Positions 1 through 7,957 of a stretch of 56,382 nucleotides of DNA are shown here, piece by piece. Below the pieces are notes generated by a model. The model made no database searches and was not told the origin of the DNA. It saw only the letters and a list, made by a program, of their open reading frames with translations. Numbering within the stretch: position 1 is the stretch's first letter; every line of letters starts with the position of its first letter. The stretch covers positions 1 through 56,382 of the forward strand of contig CACYPH010000008.1 in the NCBI GenBank assembly GCA_902776185.1, in the 5' to 3' direction. The position numbers were made by a program, and so were the translations under genes. The DNA is from an uncultured Ruminococcus sp. (GTDB lineage: Bacteria > Bacillota > Clostridia > Oscillospirales > Acutalibacteraceae).

Positions 1-96
1 TGGAGAATTATTTTTATTAGTATAACTTTCGACGCGCACCCGCAAAGCGGGTGGTTCTTTGTACCGCTCTGGCGAGCGGCACTGTCTAAAGACATT
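1..96. other. Intergenic edge with two hairpins
   Basis: No gene is supported here. Two compact inverted repeats are visible: ACCCGC-AAA-GCGGGT at about 43-57 and CCGCTCTGGCGAGCGG at about 64-79. They lie beyond the hup terminator and may be part of an intergenic repeat family, but only this copy is in the window. Confidence 0.4.
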
Positions 97-126
97 AAAA
101 GAAGCCGACAGAAATCTGTCGGCTTC
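97..126 (-). terminator. Rho-independent terminator of hup
   Basis: The arms GAAGCCGACAGA and TCTGTCGGCTTC (101-126) form a perfect 12-bp stem with a 2-base centre. On the minus strand it is followed by TTTT (97-100). It sits just after the hup stop codon and closes the mazG-hup unit. Confidence 0.85.
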
Positions 127-142
127 AGCGCTATGGGATAAA

Positions 143-433
143 TTACTTGTTGACAGCTTCTTTGAAAGCCTTGCCTGCTTTGAAAGCGGGAACCTTGGAA
201 GCAGGGATCTCGATCTTGGCGTTGGTTCTGGGATCTACGCCTGTGCGAGCATTTCTCTCTCTTCTCTCGAAGGTACCGAAACCGACAATCTGGATCTTGT
301 CGCCGGCAGCGATGGTCTCAACGATGGTGTCGAAGGTAGCGGCTACAGCAGCCTCTGCGTCCTTCTTAGAGATAGCAGCCTTTTCAGCTACAGCAGCAAT
401 GAGTTCTGTCTTTTTCATTTTAGTTTCCTCCAA
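143..433 (-). CDS. hup: HU family DNA-binding protein
   Basis: A 96-residue histone-like protein that binds and bends DNA as a dimer in the nucleoid. The N-terminal [21 protein letters not shown] helix region, the central [15 protein letters not shown] arm and the C-terminal [13 protein letters not shown] segment are classical HU; length is normal for the family. The start is preceded by GGAGGAAAC. It follows mazG by 28 bp, which include a perfect inverted repeat (444-458), and ends at a strong terminator. HU downstream of mazG is a common clostridial arrangement. Identification is near certain; the gene symbol is a family label. Confidence 0.96.
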   Translation of the reverse strand: MEETKMKKTELIAAVAEKAAISKKDAEAAVAATFDTIVETIAAGDKIQIVGFGTFERRERNARTGVDPRTNAKIEIPASKVPAFKAGKAFKEAVNK

Positions 434-443
434 AAAATTATTT

Positions 444-458
444 ACGGTATCATACCGT
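444..458. promoter_or_regulatory. Perfect inverted repeat between mazG and hup
   Basis: ACGGTAT-C-ATACCGT is a 7-bp-arm perfect palindrome between the mazG stop and the hup ribosome binding site. It could be an operator for hup or a small RNA hairpin in the hup leader. No T-run follows it, so it is not a terminator. Function is inferred only from position and symmetry. Confidence 0.45.
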
Positions 459-461
459 TAT

Positions 462-1247
462 TTATTTAACTTCTTCCCAGAGGGAATCAATTAACGACAT
501 AGGAGCGGTTTTCATATCGATACCGCGCTCATCGGCGAGCGCTTCGACATCGCGAAAACGGCGTGAAAACTTATTTGTGGATTTGGTCAGGGCTTCCTCG
601 GCGTCGACATCAAGGAATCGCGCGACGTTGACGACGCTGAACAGCAGGTCGCCTACCTCCTCTGTGAGCTTGTCCTTGTCGGACAGAGCGATCGCTTCTT
701 TGAGCTCCGAAAGCTCTTCGGGGATCTTGGATGCGGCGTCCTCGGCGTCTTTGAAATCCATACCGGATTTGGCGGAGCGCTTCTGGACCTTTTGGGCGCG
801 CATCAAAGCGGGCAGGGACTTTGCGACGTCGTCGACCGAATCGGCGACCTTTTTCTGCGACTTCGACTGCATTTTGATCGCGTCCCAGTTTTTGAGGACT
901 TCGTCGGGCGTTTCGGCGTTGACGCTGCCGAATACATGAGGATGACGGAGGATGAGCTTTTTACACACCTCGTCACAGACGTCGTCGAAAGTGAAGCGTC
1001 CGGTCTCCTCCTCCATGATGGAATGGAAAATGACCTGCATCAGTACGTCGCCGAGCTCCTCGCGCATGAGGTCGTAGTCGGCTTTGTCGATCGCTTCGAT
1101 CGCCTCGTAGGTTTCCTCGATAAAGTTCTTGCGGATGCTCTCATGGGTCTGGACTCTGTCCCACGGACAGCCGTCAGGCGCGCGGAGCAGGCGCATGATC
1201 TCCAGCAAATCGGAAATAGTATATGTTTCCTTGTACTGAAAATCCAT
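462..1247 (-). CDS. mazG: Nucleoside triphosphate pyrophosphohydrolase MazG
   Basis: A 261-residue cytosolic enzyme that hydrolyses (d)NTPs to NMP and pyrophosphate, cleaning the nucleotide pool. Two MazG domains are visible. The first has the metal-binding pattern around ETYEAIEAID and EELGDVLMQV (about residues 45-75), and the second has PEELSELKEAI and EEVGDLLFSV (about 175-210). The N-terminal DGCPWDRVQTHESIRKN motif is typical of full-length MazG. The start has GGAGGCAAAC just upstream. It lies between a SpoVB-like flippase and hup, as in many Clostridia, and is probably co-transcribed with both. Confidence 0.95.
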   Translation of the reverse strand: MDFQYKETYTISDLLEIMRLLRAPDGCPWDRVQTHESIRKNFIEETYEAIEAIDKADYDLMREELGDVLMQVIFHSIMEEETGRFTFDDVCDEVCKKLILRHPHVFGSVNAETPDEVLKNWDAIKMQSKSQKKVADSVDDVAKSLPALMRAQKVQKRSAKSGMDFKDAEDAASKIPEELSELKEAIALSDKDKLTEEVGDLLFSVVNVARFLDVDAEEALTKSTNKFSRRFRDVEALADERGIDMKTAPMSLIDSLWEEVK

Positions 1248-1292
1248 GTTTGCCTCCGAAAAATCCGCAAATTTCCACTTATATGCTATATA

Positions 1293-3110
1293 TTACCTGA
1301 TTAAGTGCAGTTTTGCAAGGATTGTTACAATATTTTTACCTTTTGGCAGGATCAAGATCTCTTCCTTGCTGAAGGTCTTGATCAGCATCAGGACGACGAC
1401 ATAGACGATCACCGCAACGATCACGCAGGCGATAACCGAGATCAGGTTGCCGACGAACATATTGACCAGCGTGTAAACGCCGAATGCAGTCGCCGCACAG
1501 AATACCGCCGCGATCATCGGCTTTAGGATCGTATTGATAAAGTCGGGCTTGACGCCGGAATGGCGAACCAGCAGATACATACCGACGATGAATACGAAGA
1601 TGAACGCGACCAGTGAGCCGACCGCGGCGCCGGTGACGTTCAGCTCGACGATGCTGACAAGGAAGTAGTTGGTCGCGATCTTGATCACCAGCGCGATCGA
1701 GGTGAGGATCAGCGGCAGATGAACCTTGCCGAGGCTCTGGAGCATGCTCATGATCGGCGTAGACGCCGCGACAACGATGCAGGAGAAGCCCATGATCCTG
1801 AGGATCGAGGTGGATACGTCGCCGACATAGCCGCCGCCGTAGAGCAGGGTGATGATCGGACCGGCGATCGCAAACATCGAAAGTCCCGCAGGAAGGGTGA
1901 ACATCATCGTCAGCTTGAGGACGGTATTGATGCTCTGCTTGAGTTCCTTCTTATCACCGGAAGCATAGGCAGCGGTGACGTTCGGCAGCGCCGAAGTACC
2001 GAATACCTGCGTGACGGTGGTGACCAGCTGCATCAGGGGCAGGGCGTTTGCAAAGCAGCCCCACAGTGATGTATGCAGCTCGACGGGGTTATCTGCGGTG
2101 GGATGCGCCGGAACCATGTTGCGGAGCTGTTCGGCGTATTCGGGCTTGAACTGCCCCACCAGTCCGTCGAGGTTCGTCTGGGTGGTATTGTACAGAACAT
2201 TCTGGATGACGATCGAGTCGATGGTCGTAGAGATGTTCATGATAAACGCGGAAAGGATGATCGGGACCGAGGTTTTGACCAAGATCTTAAGGGTCTCGTT
2301 CTGGGTGCGCGCATCGATGGAATCGCGCATCATTTCCTCGGGAACGGTGAATTTGTGCTTAGCGTAATAAATGCGCAGGAAGATAAACGCGATGATGGAG
2401 CCGAACGCGATACCGGCGATCGCCGCCGCTACGGAATACGCCAGCAGGGTTTTCATCGCGCTTTCGGCAGAATTGAACGTCTGACCGAAAACGGTCTCGC
2501 TCGCGGCATACTCGTTCATGCCGATCTTCATCACGATAAAGCCGAGCGACAGACCGATGATGACCTTGCCGACCATCTCCAGCACTTCGCTGAGCGCCGA
2601 GGGGAACATATTGCGCTGACCCTCGTAGTAGCCGCGGTAGATCGATACCAGACAACCGGTGAATACCGCAGGCGACAGCGTCATCATCGCATAGATGGCG
2701 TTGGGCTGTTTGATGATATCGACATAAACAAAGCTGATCGCGACCATCAGCACAAAGCACAGCGCGCCCATGCCGATAAACAGCCGCTTGGACGCTTTGT
2801 GGATCACCGCAACGTCTTTGTAGCGTTTCTGGGCGATACTCTCGGCGATCATGCGCGATACGGCGATCGGGAAGCCCGCGGTCGCCAACGCGAACAAGGG
2901 GGTGTAGATCTCATAGGCGTTGCTGACAAGTCCCTGTCCGACGCTGCCCATGCTGGTGCCTGCGACAGCGTCGTAGCTGGCATACAAACGATACAGGAAA
3001 ACCTTGTAGAACATGCCGAGTATCTTGACGACGACCATGCTCGCGGTCATGATCATCGCGCCCTTGACAAAGGTTTTTGACGTATTCTTGCTTAAACTGT
3101 CGTTATTCAT
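1293..3110 (-). CDS. SpoVB/MurJ-type polysaccharide flippase
   Basis: A 605-residue polytopic membrane protein of the MOP exporter superfamily, with about 14 hydrophobic segments. The family moves lipid-linked sugar precursors across the membrane; SpoVB acts in spore cortex formation and MurJ/YtgP on lipid II. The N-terminal FVKGAMIMTASMVVVKILGMFYK and the GFPIAVSRMIAE motif about 85 residues in fit the SpoVB/YtgP group. Its position immediately before mazG matches the spoVB-like yabM-mazG order of Firmicutes. Which substrate it carries cannot be told from sequence. A recognisable promoter lies just upstream (3149-3177). Confidence 0.88.
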   Translation of the reverse strand: MNNDSLSKNTSKTFVKGAMIMTASMVVVKILGMFYKVFLYRLYASYDAVAGTSMGSVGQGLVSNAYEIYTPLFALATAGFPIAVSRMIAESIAQKRYKDVAVIHKASKRLFIGMGALCFVLMVAISFVYVDIIKQPNAIYAMMTLSPAVFTGCLVSIYRGYYEGQRNMFPSALSEVLEMVGKVIIGLSLGFIVMKIGMNEYAASETVFGQTFNSAESAMKTLLAYSVAAAIAGIAFGSIIAFIFLRIYYAKHKFTVPEEMMRDSIDARTQNETLKILVKTSVPIILSAFIMNISTTIDSIVIQNVLYNTTQTNLDGLVGQFKPEYAEQLRNMVPAHPTADNPVELHTSLWGCFANALPLMQLVTTVTQVFGTSALPNVTAAYASGDKKELKQSINTVLKLTMMFTLPAGLSMFAIAGPIITLLYGGGYVGDVSTSILRIMGFSCIVVAASTPIMSMLQSLGKVHLPLILTSIALVIKIATNYFLVSIVELNVTGAAVGSLVAFIFVFIVGMYLLVRHSGVKPDFINTILKPMIAAVFCAATAFGVYTLVNMFVGNLISVIACVIVAVIVYVVVLMLIKTFSKEEILILPKGKNIVTILAKLHLIR

Positions 3111-3148
3111 TCAATACGCTCCAAACATAATTGGTTTATCTTTAATGG

Positions 3149-3177
3149 ATTGTATCACAACGGTCCGCTGAATTCAA
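3149..3177 (-). promoter_or_regulatory. SigA-type promoter of the flippase-mazG-hup unit
   Basis: Read on the minus strand: TTGAAT (3172-3177), a 17-base spacer and TACAAT (3149-3154). It lies about 38 bp ahead of the flippase start. The preceding hemZ gene ends at 3249, so this separates the last three genes of the long run from the genes upstream. Confidence 0.65.
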
Positions 3178-3248
3178 TTGGTTAACTGTTGAAACTAACC
3201 AGAGAATATGCGGATTATTTGTGTATTTTTCTAAGAAATACTGCTAAA

Positions 3249-4679
3249 TCAGCGGTTGTACTCGTCGTAGAAGGTGACGACGCGGTCTTTGCGGGCTAAA
3301 AGCTCGTCAAAGCGGCTGATATATTCGTATGGGAACTTGAAGTTGAATATGCGCTCGAGGTGGTTCGACGAGGTATCGCGCAGCTTGGTGACCGCTCCTG
3401 CGCCGCAGGCGAGGATGGAATGGGTCTCCTCCATGATGTAGACGTTGTAGGGGCTGAAAGCGCCGGGCTTTGCCCAACCGACATTTTCGAGATTGCTGAG
3501 CATTTTAGACTGGCGGTAGAGGTAGTACGGCTCCCAGCCGCCGTCGGTCAGCTCCTTTGACGCGTAAGCGAGCATCTCAGAGGTATAGTCGTGCTCGCGC
3601 TCGGCGGATGCGGCGTTCACCCTTGCGCTGCGTTTGATGGCGAGGGTATGGACGGTGACGCTCTCGGGGTCGAGCCTGCGGACGGTGTCGATGGTCGCGC
3701 GGAAGCTGTCGGGGGTGTCGAAGGTCAGCCCCGCGATCAGATCCATATTGATGTTATCAAAGCCCAGCTCGCGGGCGAGATTGAACGCATCGAGGGTCTG
3801 CTGTGAGGTATGCTTGCGCCCGATCGCCTCGAGGACGCTGTCGTTGAAGGTCTGGGGATTGATCGAGATGCGGGTGACGGAATGCTTTTGTAAGGCGAGG
3901 AGCTTTTCGCGTGTGACGGTATCGGGACGACCGGCTTCGACCGTGAACTCTGCACAGCGGGTCAGATCTAAATCGGCTTCGATCTCACTGAGCAGCAGAT
4001 CGAGTTGGTCGGCGCTCAGGGTGGTGGGCGTTCCGCCGCCGATGTAGACGGACTCGAGGCGCAGGTCGAGCTGCTTTACAAGATCGGCAGTATAGCGGAT
4101 CTCGCGCAGCAGGAGCGGGATGTATTCCTCGATCAGCTTCTTTGCCTTCTCGATCGACTGGCTGACAAAGGAGCAATAGTTGCAGCGCGTCGGGCAGAAC
4201 GGGATCGATATGTAAAGCGAGAAGGAGCGTTTGCCCGAGCGGGAGATGATCGCGCGCTGATTGGATGCGACCAGCTTGGCAAGGTGCGTCTTTTCCTCGC
4301 TGACAAGCAGAATATCGCGGAAATATCGGGTCGCGTCCTCTTCCCCATTCTCTTCGCATAAACGGGAGAACAGCTTGATCGGTCGCACGCCGGTGAGGAT
4401 GCCCCACGGAAGCTCGCGACCTGTCGCCTGTGACAACAGGCGATATAACAGGCGCGCCATGGTCAGCTCATCGTCATCGCCGAGCGGTGCGGTCAGAACG
4501 TCATGAAAGCCGTTTATCCTCACCTCTACCAACACGCAGTCGGTCACAGAGGTCAGGATATACGGCTCGGATAATTCGTCGTATTCATGGATCACCCTGA
4601 CGTCGTCGGCAAAGAAAAATGCACGCGTCAGGTTCTCCATTTCGTAATGATATTTGTGGTTGTTGATATAGAGATTCAT
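3249..4679 (-). CDS. hemZ: HemZ, coproporphyrinogen III oxidase-like radical SAM protein
   Basis: A 476-residue radical SAM enzyme. The cluster motif CPTRCNYCSF (CxxxCxxC) lies about residues 162-170, followed by the glycine-rich YIGGGTPTTL (about 212-221), as in HemN/HemZ. HemZ-type proteins have an extra N-terminal region of about 150 residues, present here. The family carries out anaerobic oxidative decarboxylation of coproporphyrinogen or related chemistry; some members are haem chaperones, so the exact reaction is uncertain. It starts 7 bp after the MBL hydrolase, completing the recJ-rel-dtd-MBL-hemZ order common in Clostridia. Confidence 0.88.
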   Translation of the reverse strand: MNLYINNHKYHYEMENLTRAFFFADDVRVIHEYDELSEPYILTSVTDCVLVEVRINGFHDVLTAPLGDDDELTMARLLYRLLSQATGRELPWGILTGVRPIKLFSRLCEENGEEDATRYFRDILLVSEEKTHLAKLVASNQRAIISRSGKRSFSLYISIPFCPTRCNYCSFVSQSIEKAKKLIEEYIPLLLREIRYTADLVKQLDLRLESVYIGGGTPTTLSADQLDLLLSEIEADLDLTRCAEFTVEAGRPDTVTREKLLALQKHSVTRISINPQTFNDSVLEAIGRKHTSQQTLDAFNLARELGFDNINMDLIAGLTFDTPDSFRATIDTVRRLDPESVTVHTLAIKRSARVNAASAEREHDYTSEMLAYASKELTDGGWEPYYLYRQSKMLSNLENVGWAKPGAFSPYNVYIMEETHSILACGAGAVTKLRDTSSNHLERIFNFKFPYEYISRFDELLARKDRVVTFYDEYNR

Positions 4680-4686
4680 AGGATCG

Positions 4687-5307
4687 TTACCGCAAAAACG
4701 GATTGTACTTTCGTTCGTGGTCGAGGGTGGTGAACATAGAATGACCCGGGAAGATATTGTAGTTGACGTCGAGGTTCTTGATGCGCTCGACCGACTGCAT
4801 CATCGCGCGCGGATCGGAGGTCTCGAAATCCGTCCTGCCGACGCTCTCGCAGAAGATGGTATCGCCGGAGAACATCAGGTCGTCGACCAGATAGCACCCG
4901 CTGCCCGCGGTATGACCGGGGGTGTGGATAAAGGTCAGGGTGCTATCGCCGAGGGCGACGGTATCGCCGTCGTGCAAAAGACGGTCGACGTTGAAGGAAT
5001 TCATGCGGATATTGTGGACAGAGGTGCGATTGTACAGTCCGTTTTGCAGAAGCTCCATCTCGTCCTCGCAGGCGCAGACGGTCGGGTGGTAACGCTCGCA
5101 CAATGCCGCTACACCGATGATATGGTCATAGTGACCGTGAGTGAGCAGGATATAGTCGAGCTTGCCGCCGAGCTTGTCGATCTGAGCGCACAGCTCGGGG
5201 CAATCGTCGCCGGGGTCGATGACCGCCAATGCGCCGGTCGCCTCGTCCTGTATCAGATAACAATTGGTGGAAATCATGCCGACCACAAAGTGGTAGATTT
5301 TGATCAT
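4687..5307 (-). CDS. Metallo-beta-lactamase fold hydrolase (glyoxalase II-like)
   Basis: A 206-residue metallohydrolase. The metal-binding motif THGHYDHIIG (HxHxDH) is near residue 56. Further ligands are in HTPGHTAGS (about 128) and FSGDTIF (about 149), with a final PGHS (about 189). This small form is widespread and is usually annotated as a glyoxalase II-like thioesterase, but the substrate is not established. Its ATG overlaps the dtd stop by 4 bases (ATGA), which indicates translational coupling, and it is followed directly by hemZ. Confidence 0.88.
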   Translation of the reverse strand: MIKIYHFVVGMISTNCYLIQDEATGALAVIDPGDDCPELCAQIDKLGGKLDYILLTHGHYDHIIGVAALCERYHPTVCACEDEMELLQNGLYNRTSVHNIRMNSFNVDRLLHDGDTVALGDSTLTFIHTPGHTAGSGCYLVDDLMFSGDTIFCESVGRTDFETSDPRAMMQSVERIKNLDVNYNIFPGHSMFTTLDHERKYNPFLR

Positions 5308-5759
5308 TTCTTCAACTCTCCTGAATCGAGTAGGATGGTAACGGGGCCGTCGTTTAAGAGTTCGACCTGCATATCCGCGCCGAATTCGCCGGTTTTGACG
5401 GAGGTGACGCCCTCGTTTTTGATTCTTTCACAGAAATATAAATACAGACGATTCGCTTCATCGGGCTTTGCCGCACCGAAAAAATCGGGGCGTCTGCCCT
5501 TGACGCAATTTGCGCACAGGGTAAACTGGGACACGACGAGCATTTCGCCGCCGACGGTCAACAGGGACAGGTTCATCTTATCGTCCGAATCGCTGAAGAT
5601 CCTGAGATTCGCGATCTTCGCGGCGAGAATATCGGCGTCGCGCTCGGTATCGCCGTCGGCAACGCCGAGCAATACCAGCAGTCCCTGCCCTATCTCGGAA
5701 ATACATTGTCCGTCAACGGTGACGGATGCGCGCCTGACGCGCTGTAGTACAGCCTTCAT
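5304..5759 (-). CDS. dtd: D-aminoacyl-tRNA deacylase
   Basis: A 151-residue cytosolic proofreading enzyme that removes D-amino acids, and glycine from tRNA-Ala, from mischarged tRNA. The two family hallmarks are present: SQFTLCA (about residues 77-83) and the C-terminal NDGPVTILL (about 136-144) with its Gly-Pro pair. The start MKAVLQRVRRASVTV is typical and the length is exactly as expected. It begins right after rel (3-bp gap) and overlaps the next gene, so it belongs to the same transcript. Confidence 0.95.
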   Translation of the reverse strand: MKAVLQRVRRASVTVDGQCISEIGQGLLVLLGVADGDTERDADILAAKIANLRIFSDSDDKMNLSLLTVGGEMLVVSQFTLCANCVKGRRPDFFGAAKPDEANRLYLYFCERIKNEGVTSVKTGEFGADMQVELLNDGPVTILLDSGELKK

Positions 5760-5761
5760 AA

Positions 5762-7957
5762 TTAAACTCTCTTGATCGATACGATGCCGTTGATCTGGGC
5801 GAGGTGCGCCATGACGGATCGCAGGTGATCCATGTTATTGATCTCGATAGTGACGGTGACCATCGCCTGGTTATCTTTCAGCTCGCGCGAATTGAGCATC
5901 GTGATGAAAATGCGCATATTGGACAGCTCTTTGGTGACGTCGGCAAGGAAGCCGGTGCGGTCGTTGCAGACGATCTCGAGGGTCGAGAGGAAGCTCTCGT
6001 GGATCTCCTCCTCCCAAAAAGCGGATACCCAGCGCTCGGGTTCTTCGCACTCCTGCAGATTTTCGGGGACGTTGGTACAGTCGCGCTTGTGGACGGATAC
6101 GCCGAAGCCGCGGGTGATAAAGCCGATGATATCGTCGCCGGGCAGCGGATTACAGCAGCGGGCGAACTTGATCAGGCAATCCTCGACGCCCTCGACGATG
6201 ACGCCGGAGCCGACCTTGCGCTTGCGTTTCGGCAGGCGATCCTCGGTGATGGGCTTGGGATCTTCGGGAGTTTTCTTGTACTTCTTGGTATAGATCTCCT
6301 TGACGCGCGGCATGATCTTCCACAGCTGGATACCGCCGTAGCCGATCGCCGCATAGAAATCGTCGATAGAATTGCAATAGTGGCGCTGGTAGATCGGGCG
6401 CATACATTCGTCGAGGTCTTCCTCGGAGAACTGCATGCCCGCCTTTTTCAGCTCTTTGTCAAACATCAATCTGCCTTCGATGATGTTTTCCTCGCGGCGC
6501 TCCTTCTTGAACCACTGGCGGATCTTGGTGCGCGCGGAGTTGGTCTTGACGATCTTGAGCCAATCACGCTTAGGCCCGCCGGAGCCTTCCTTCTGGGTCA
6601 ATATTTCAATAATATCGCCGTTCTTGACCTGATAGTCGATCGGCACGATACGGTTGTTCGCCTTTGCGCCGATCATGCGGTTGCCGACGCCCGAATGGAT
6701 ATAGTACGCCATATCGATGACGGTCGCGCCGTAGGGAAGCTGGATGACGTCGCCCTTGGGGGTGAAGACGTAGACTTCATTGGAAGAGAGATCATACTTG
6801 ATGGTCTTGACGATGTCGGTGGAATCCTCCGCCTCGTTCTGCACCTCGAGGGTCTTGCGGATCCACGCGAGGTTTTCGTCGAGGGAATCCATCTTGCTGC
6901 CCTTCATCTTCAGCTTATAGCGCCAGTGCGCCGCGATACCGAATTCTGCCGTCTGGTGCATCTCGTAGGTACGGATCTGCACCTCGAAGGGGATGCCGTT
7001 CTTGTCAAAAACGGTGGTATGGAGGCTCTGGTACATATTGGACTTGGGGGTAGAGATATAGTCCTTGAAGCGGTTGGTCAGCGGGGTAAAAATATCGTGG
7101 ACGATACCGAGGACATTATAGCAGTCGGCGACGGTATTGACGATGACGCGCACCGCGAAAACGTCGAAGATCTGGTTCATCTCGCGGCCCTGCATGATGG
7201 TCTTGCGGTAGATGGAAACGATGGATTTGACGCGGCCGGAGATGGTGACATGGGAGATGGAATTGCCGATCTTATCGAGGATCTTTTTCTTGATCTCCTC
7301 GATGAAGGCGTTGCGCTCGTTCTCCGTCAGGCGCAGTTCTTTTTCGATCTCCTCATAAGCGACGGGATCGAGGTAGCGCATAGAGAGATCCTCGAGCTCC
7401 TCCTTGACCGCTTTCATTCCGAGGCGGTGTGCGATCGGCGCGTAGACCTCCATGCACTCGAGGGCTTTGTCGCGGCGCTTCTGCTCGTTGATGCACTCGA
7501 TAGTGCGCATATTGTGGAGACGGTCGGCGAGCTTGACGATGATCACGCGGATATCGTTCGACATCGCGATCAGCATTTTGCGGACATTCTCCGCCTGCTG
7601 TTCCTCGCGGTCGGTATATTTGATCTTGCTGATCTTGGTCAGACCGTCAACGAGCTTTGCGACCTCTTCGCCGAAGTTCTCCTCAACCTGATCGAGGGTG
7701 GTTTCGGTATCCTCGACGGTATCGTGCAGGAGCGCGGCGACGATGGAATCGGTATCCATGCCCATCTCTGCCAGAATGCAGGCGACCGAGGTGGGATGAA
7801 GGATAAACGGTACGCCGCTGACGCGCCGCTGATCGCCGTGGGCGATGTTGGCGAACTCGTATGCTTTTTTGATCTTGCGCTTGTTATACTTGACAGGGCT
7901 TTTGTCCATCAATGCCAACAGCTCGTCGAAATCCTGATAATGGACAACATCAGTCAT
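5762..7957 (-). CDS. rel: Bifunctional (p)ppGpp synthetase/hydrolase
   Basis: A 731-residue stringent-response enzyme of the Rel/SpoT family. In order: an HD hydrolase domain with HGDQRRVSGVPFILHP and LLHDTVEDT (about 40-90), a synthetase domain with the RFKDYISTPKSNMYQSLH stretch (about 310-328), a TGS domain beginning VYVFTPKGDVIQLPYG (about 390), and a C-terminal ACT domain. The RFKD form (rather than EFDD) is that of bifunctional enzymes. The ATG at 7957 was preferred over an upstream GTG because GGAGG lies 9 bases before it. It overlaps the recJ end by 8 bases. Confidence 0.95.
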   Translation of the reverse strand: MTDVVHYQDFDELLALMDKSPVKYNKRKIKKAYEFANIAHGDQRRVSGVPFILHPTSVACILAEMGMDTDSIVAALLHDTVEDTETTLDQVEENFGEEVAKLVDGLTKISKIKYTDREEQQAENVRKMLIAMSNDIRVIIVKLADRLHNMRTIECINEQKRRDKALECMEVYAPIAHRLGMKAVKEELEDLSMRYLDPVAYEEIEKELRLTENERNAFIEEIKKKILDKIGNSISHVTISGRVKSIVSIYRKTIMQGREMNQIFDVFAVRVIVNTVADCYNVLGIVHDIFTPLTNRFKDYISTPKSNMYQSLHTTVFDKNGIPFEVQIRTYEMHQTAEFGIAAHWRYKLKMKGSKMDSLDENLAWIRKTLEVQNEAEDSTDIVKTIKYDLSSNEVYVFTPKGDVIQLPYGATVIDMAYYIHSGVGNRMIGAKANNRIVPIDYQVKNGDIIEILTQKEGSGGPKRDWLKIVKTNSARTKIRQWFKKERREENIIEGRLMFDKELKKAGMQFSEEDLDECMRPIYQRHYCNSIDDFYAAIGYGGIQLWKIMPRVKEIYTKKYKKTPEDPKPITEDRLPKRKRKVGSGVIVEGVEDCLIKFARCCNPLPGDDIIGFITRGFGVSVHKRDCTNVPENLQECEEPERWVSAFWEEEIHESFLSTLEIVCNDRTGFLADVTKELSNMRIFITMLNSRELKDNQAMVTVTIEINNMDHLRSVMAHLAQINGIVSIKRV

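Noticed and set aside
1-100. Possible tRNA or small RNA from the two hairpins at the window start
   Set aside because: No cloverleaf, no T-loop consensus and no CCA context could be built.
2073-3080. A 335-codon open frame opposite the flippase gene
   Set aside because: Charged, low-hydrophobicity shadow of a membrane-protein gene; no start signals.
3178-3199. Terminator after hemZ (GGTTA...TAACC inverted repeat)
   Set aside because: The stem is only about 5 bp and no T-run follows on the minus strand.
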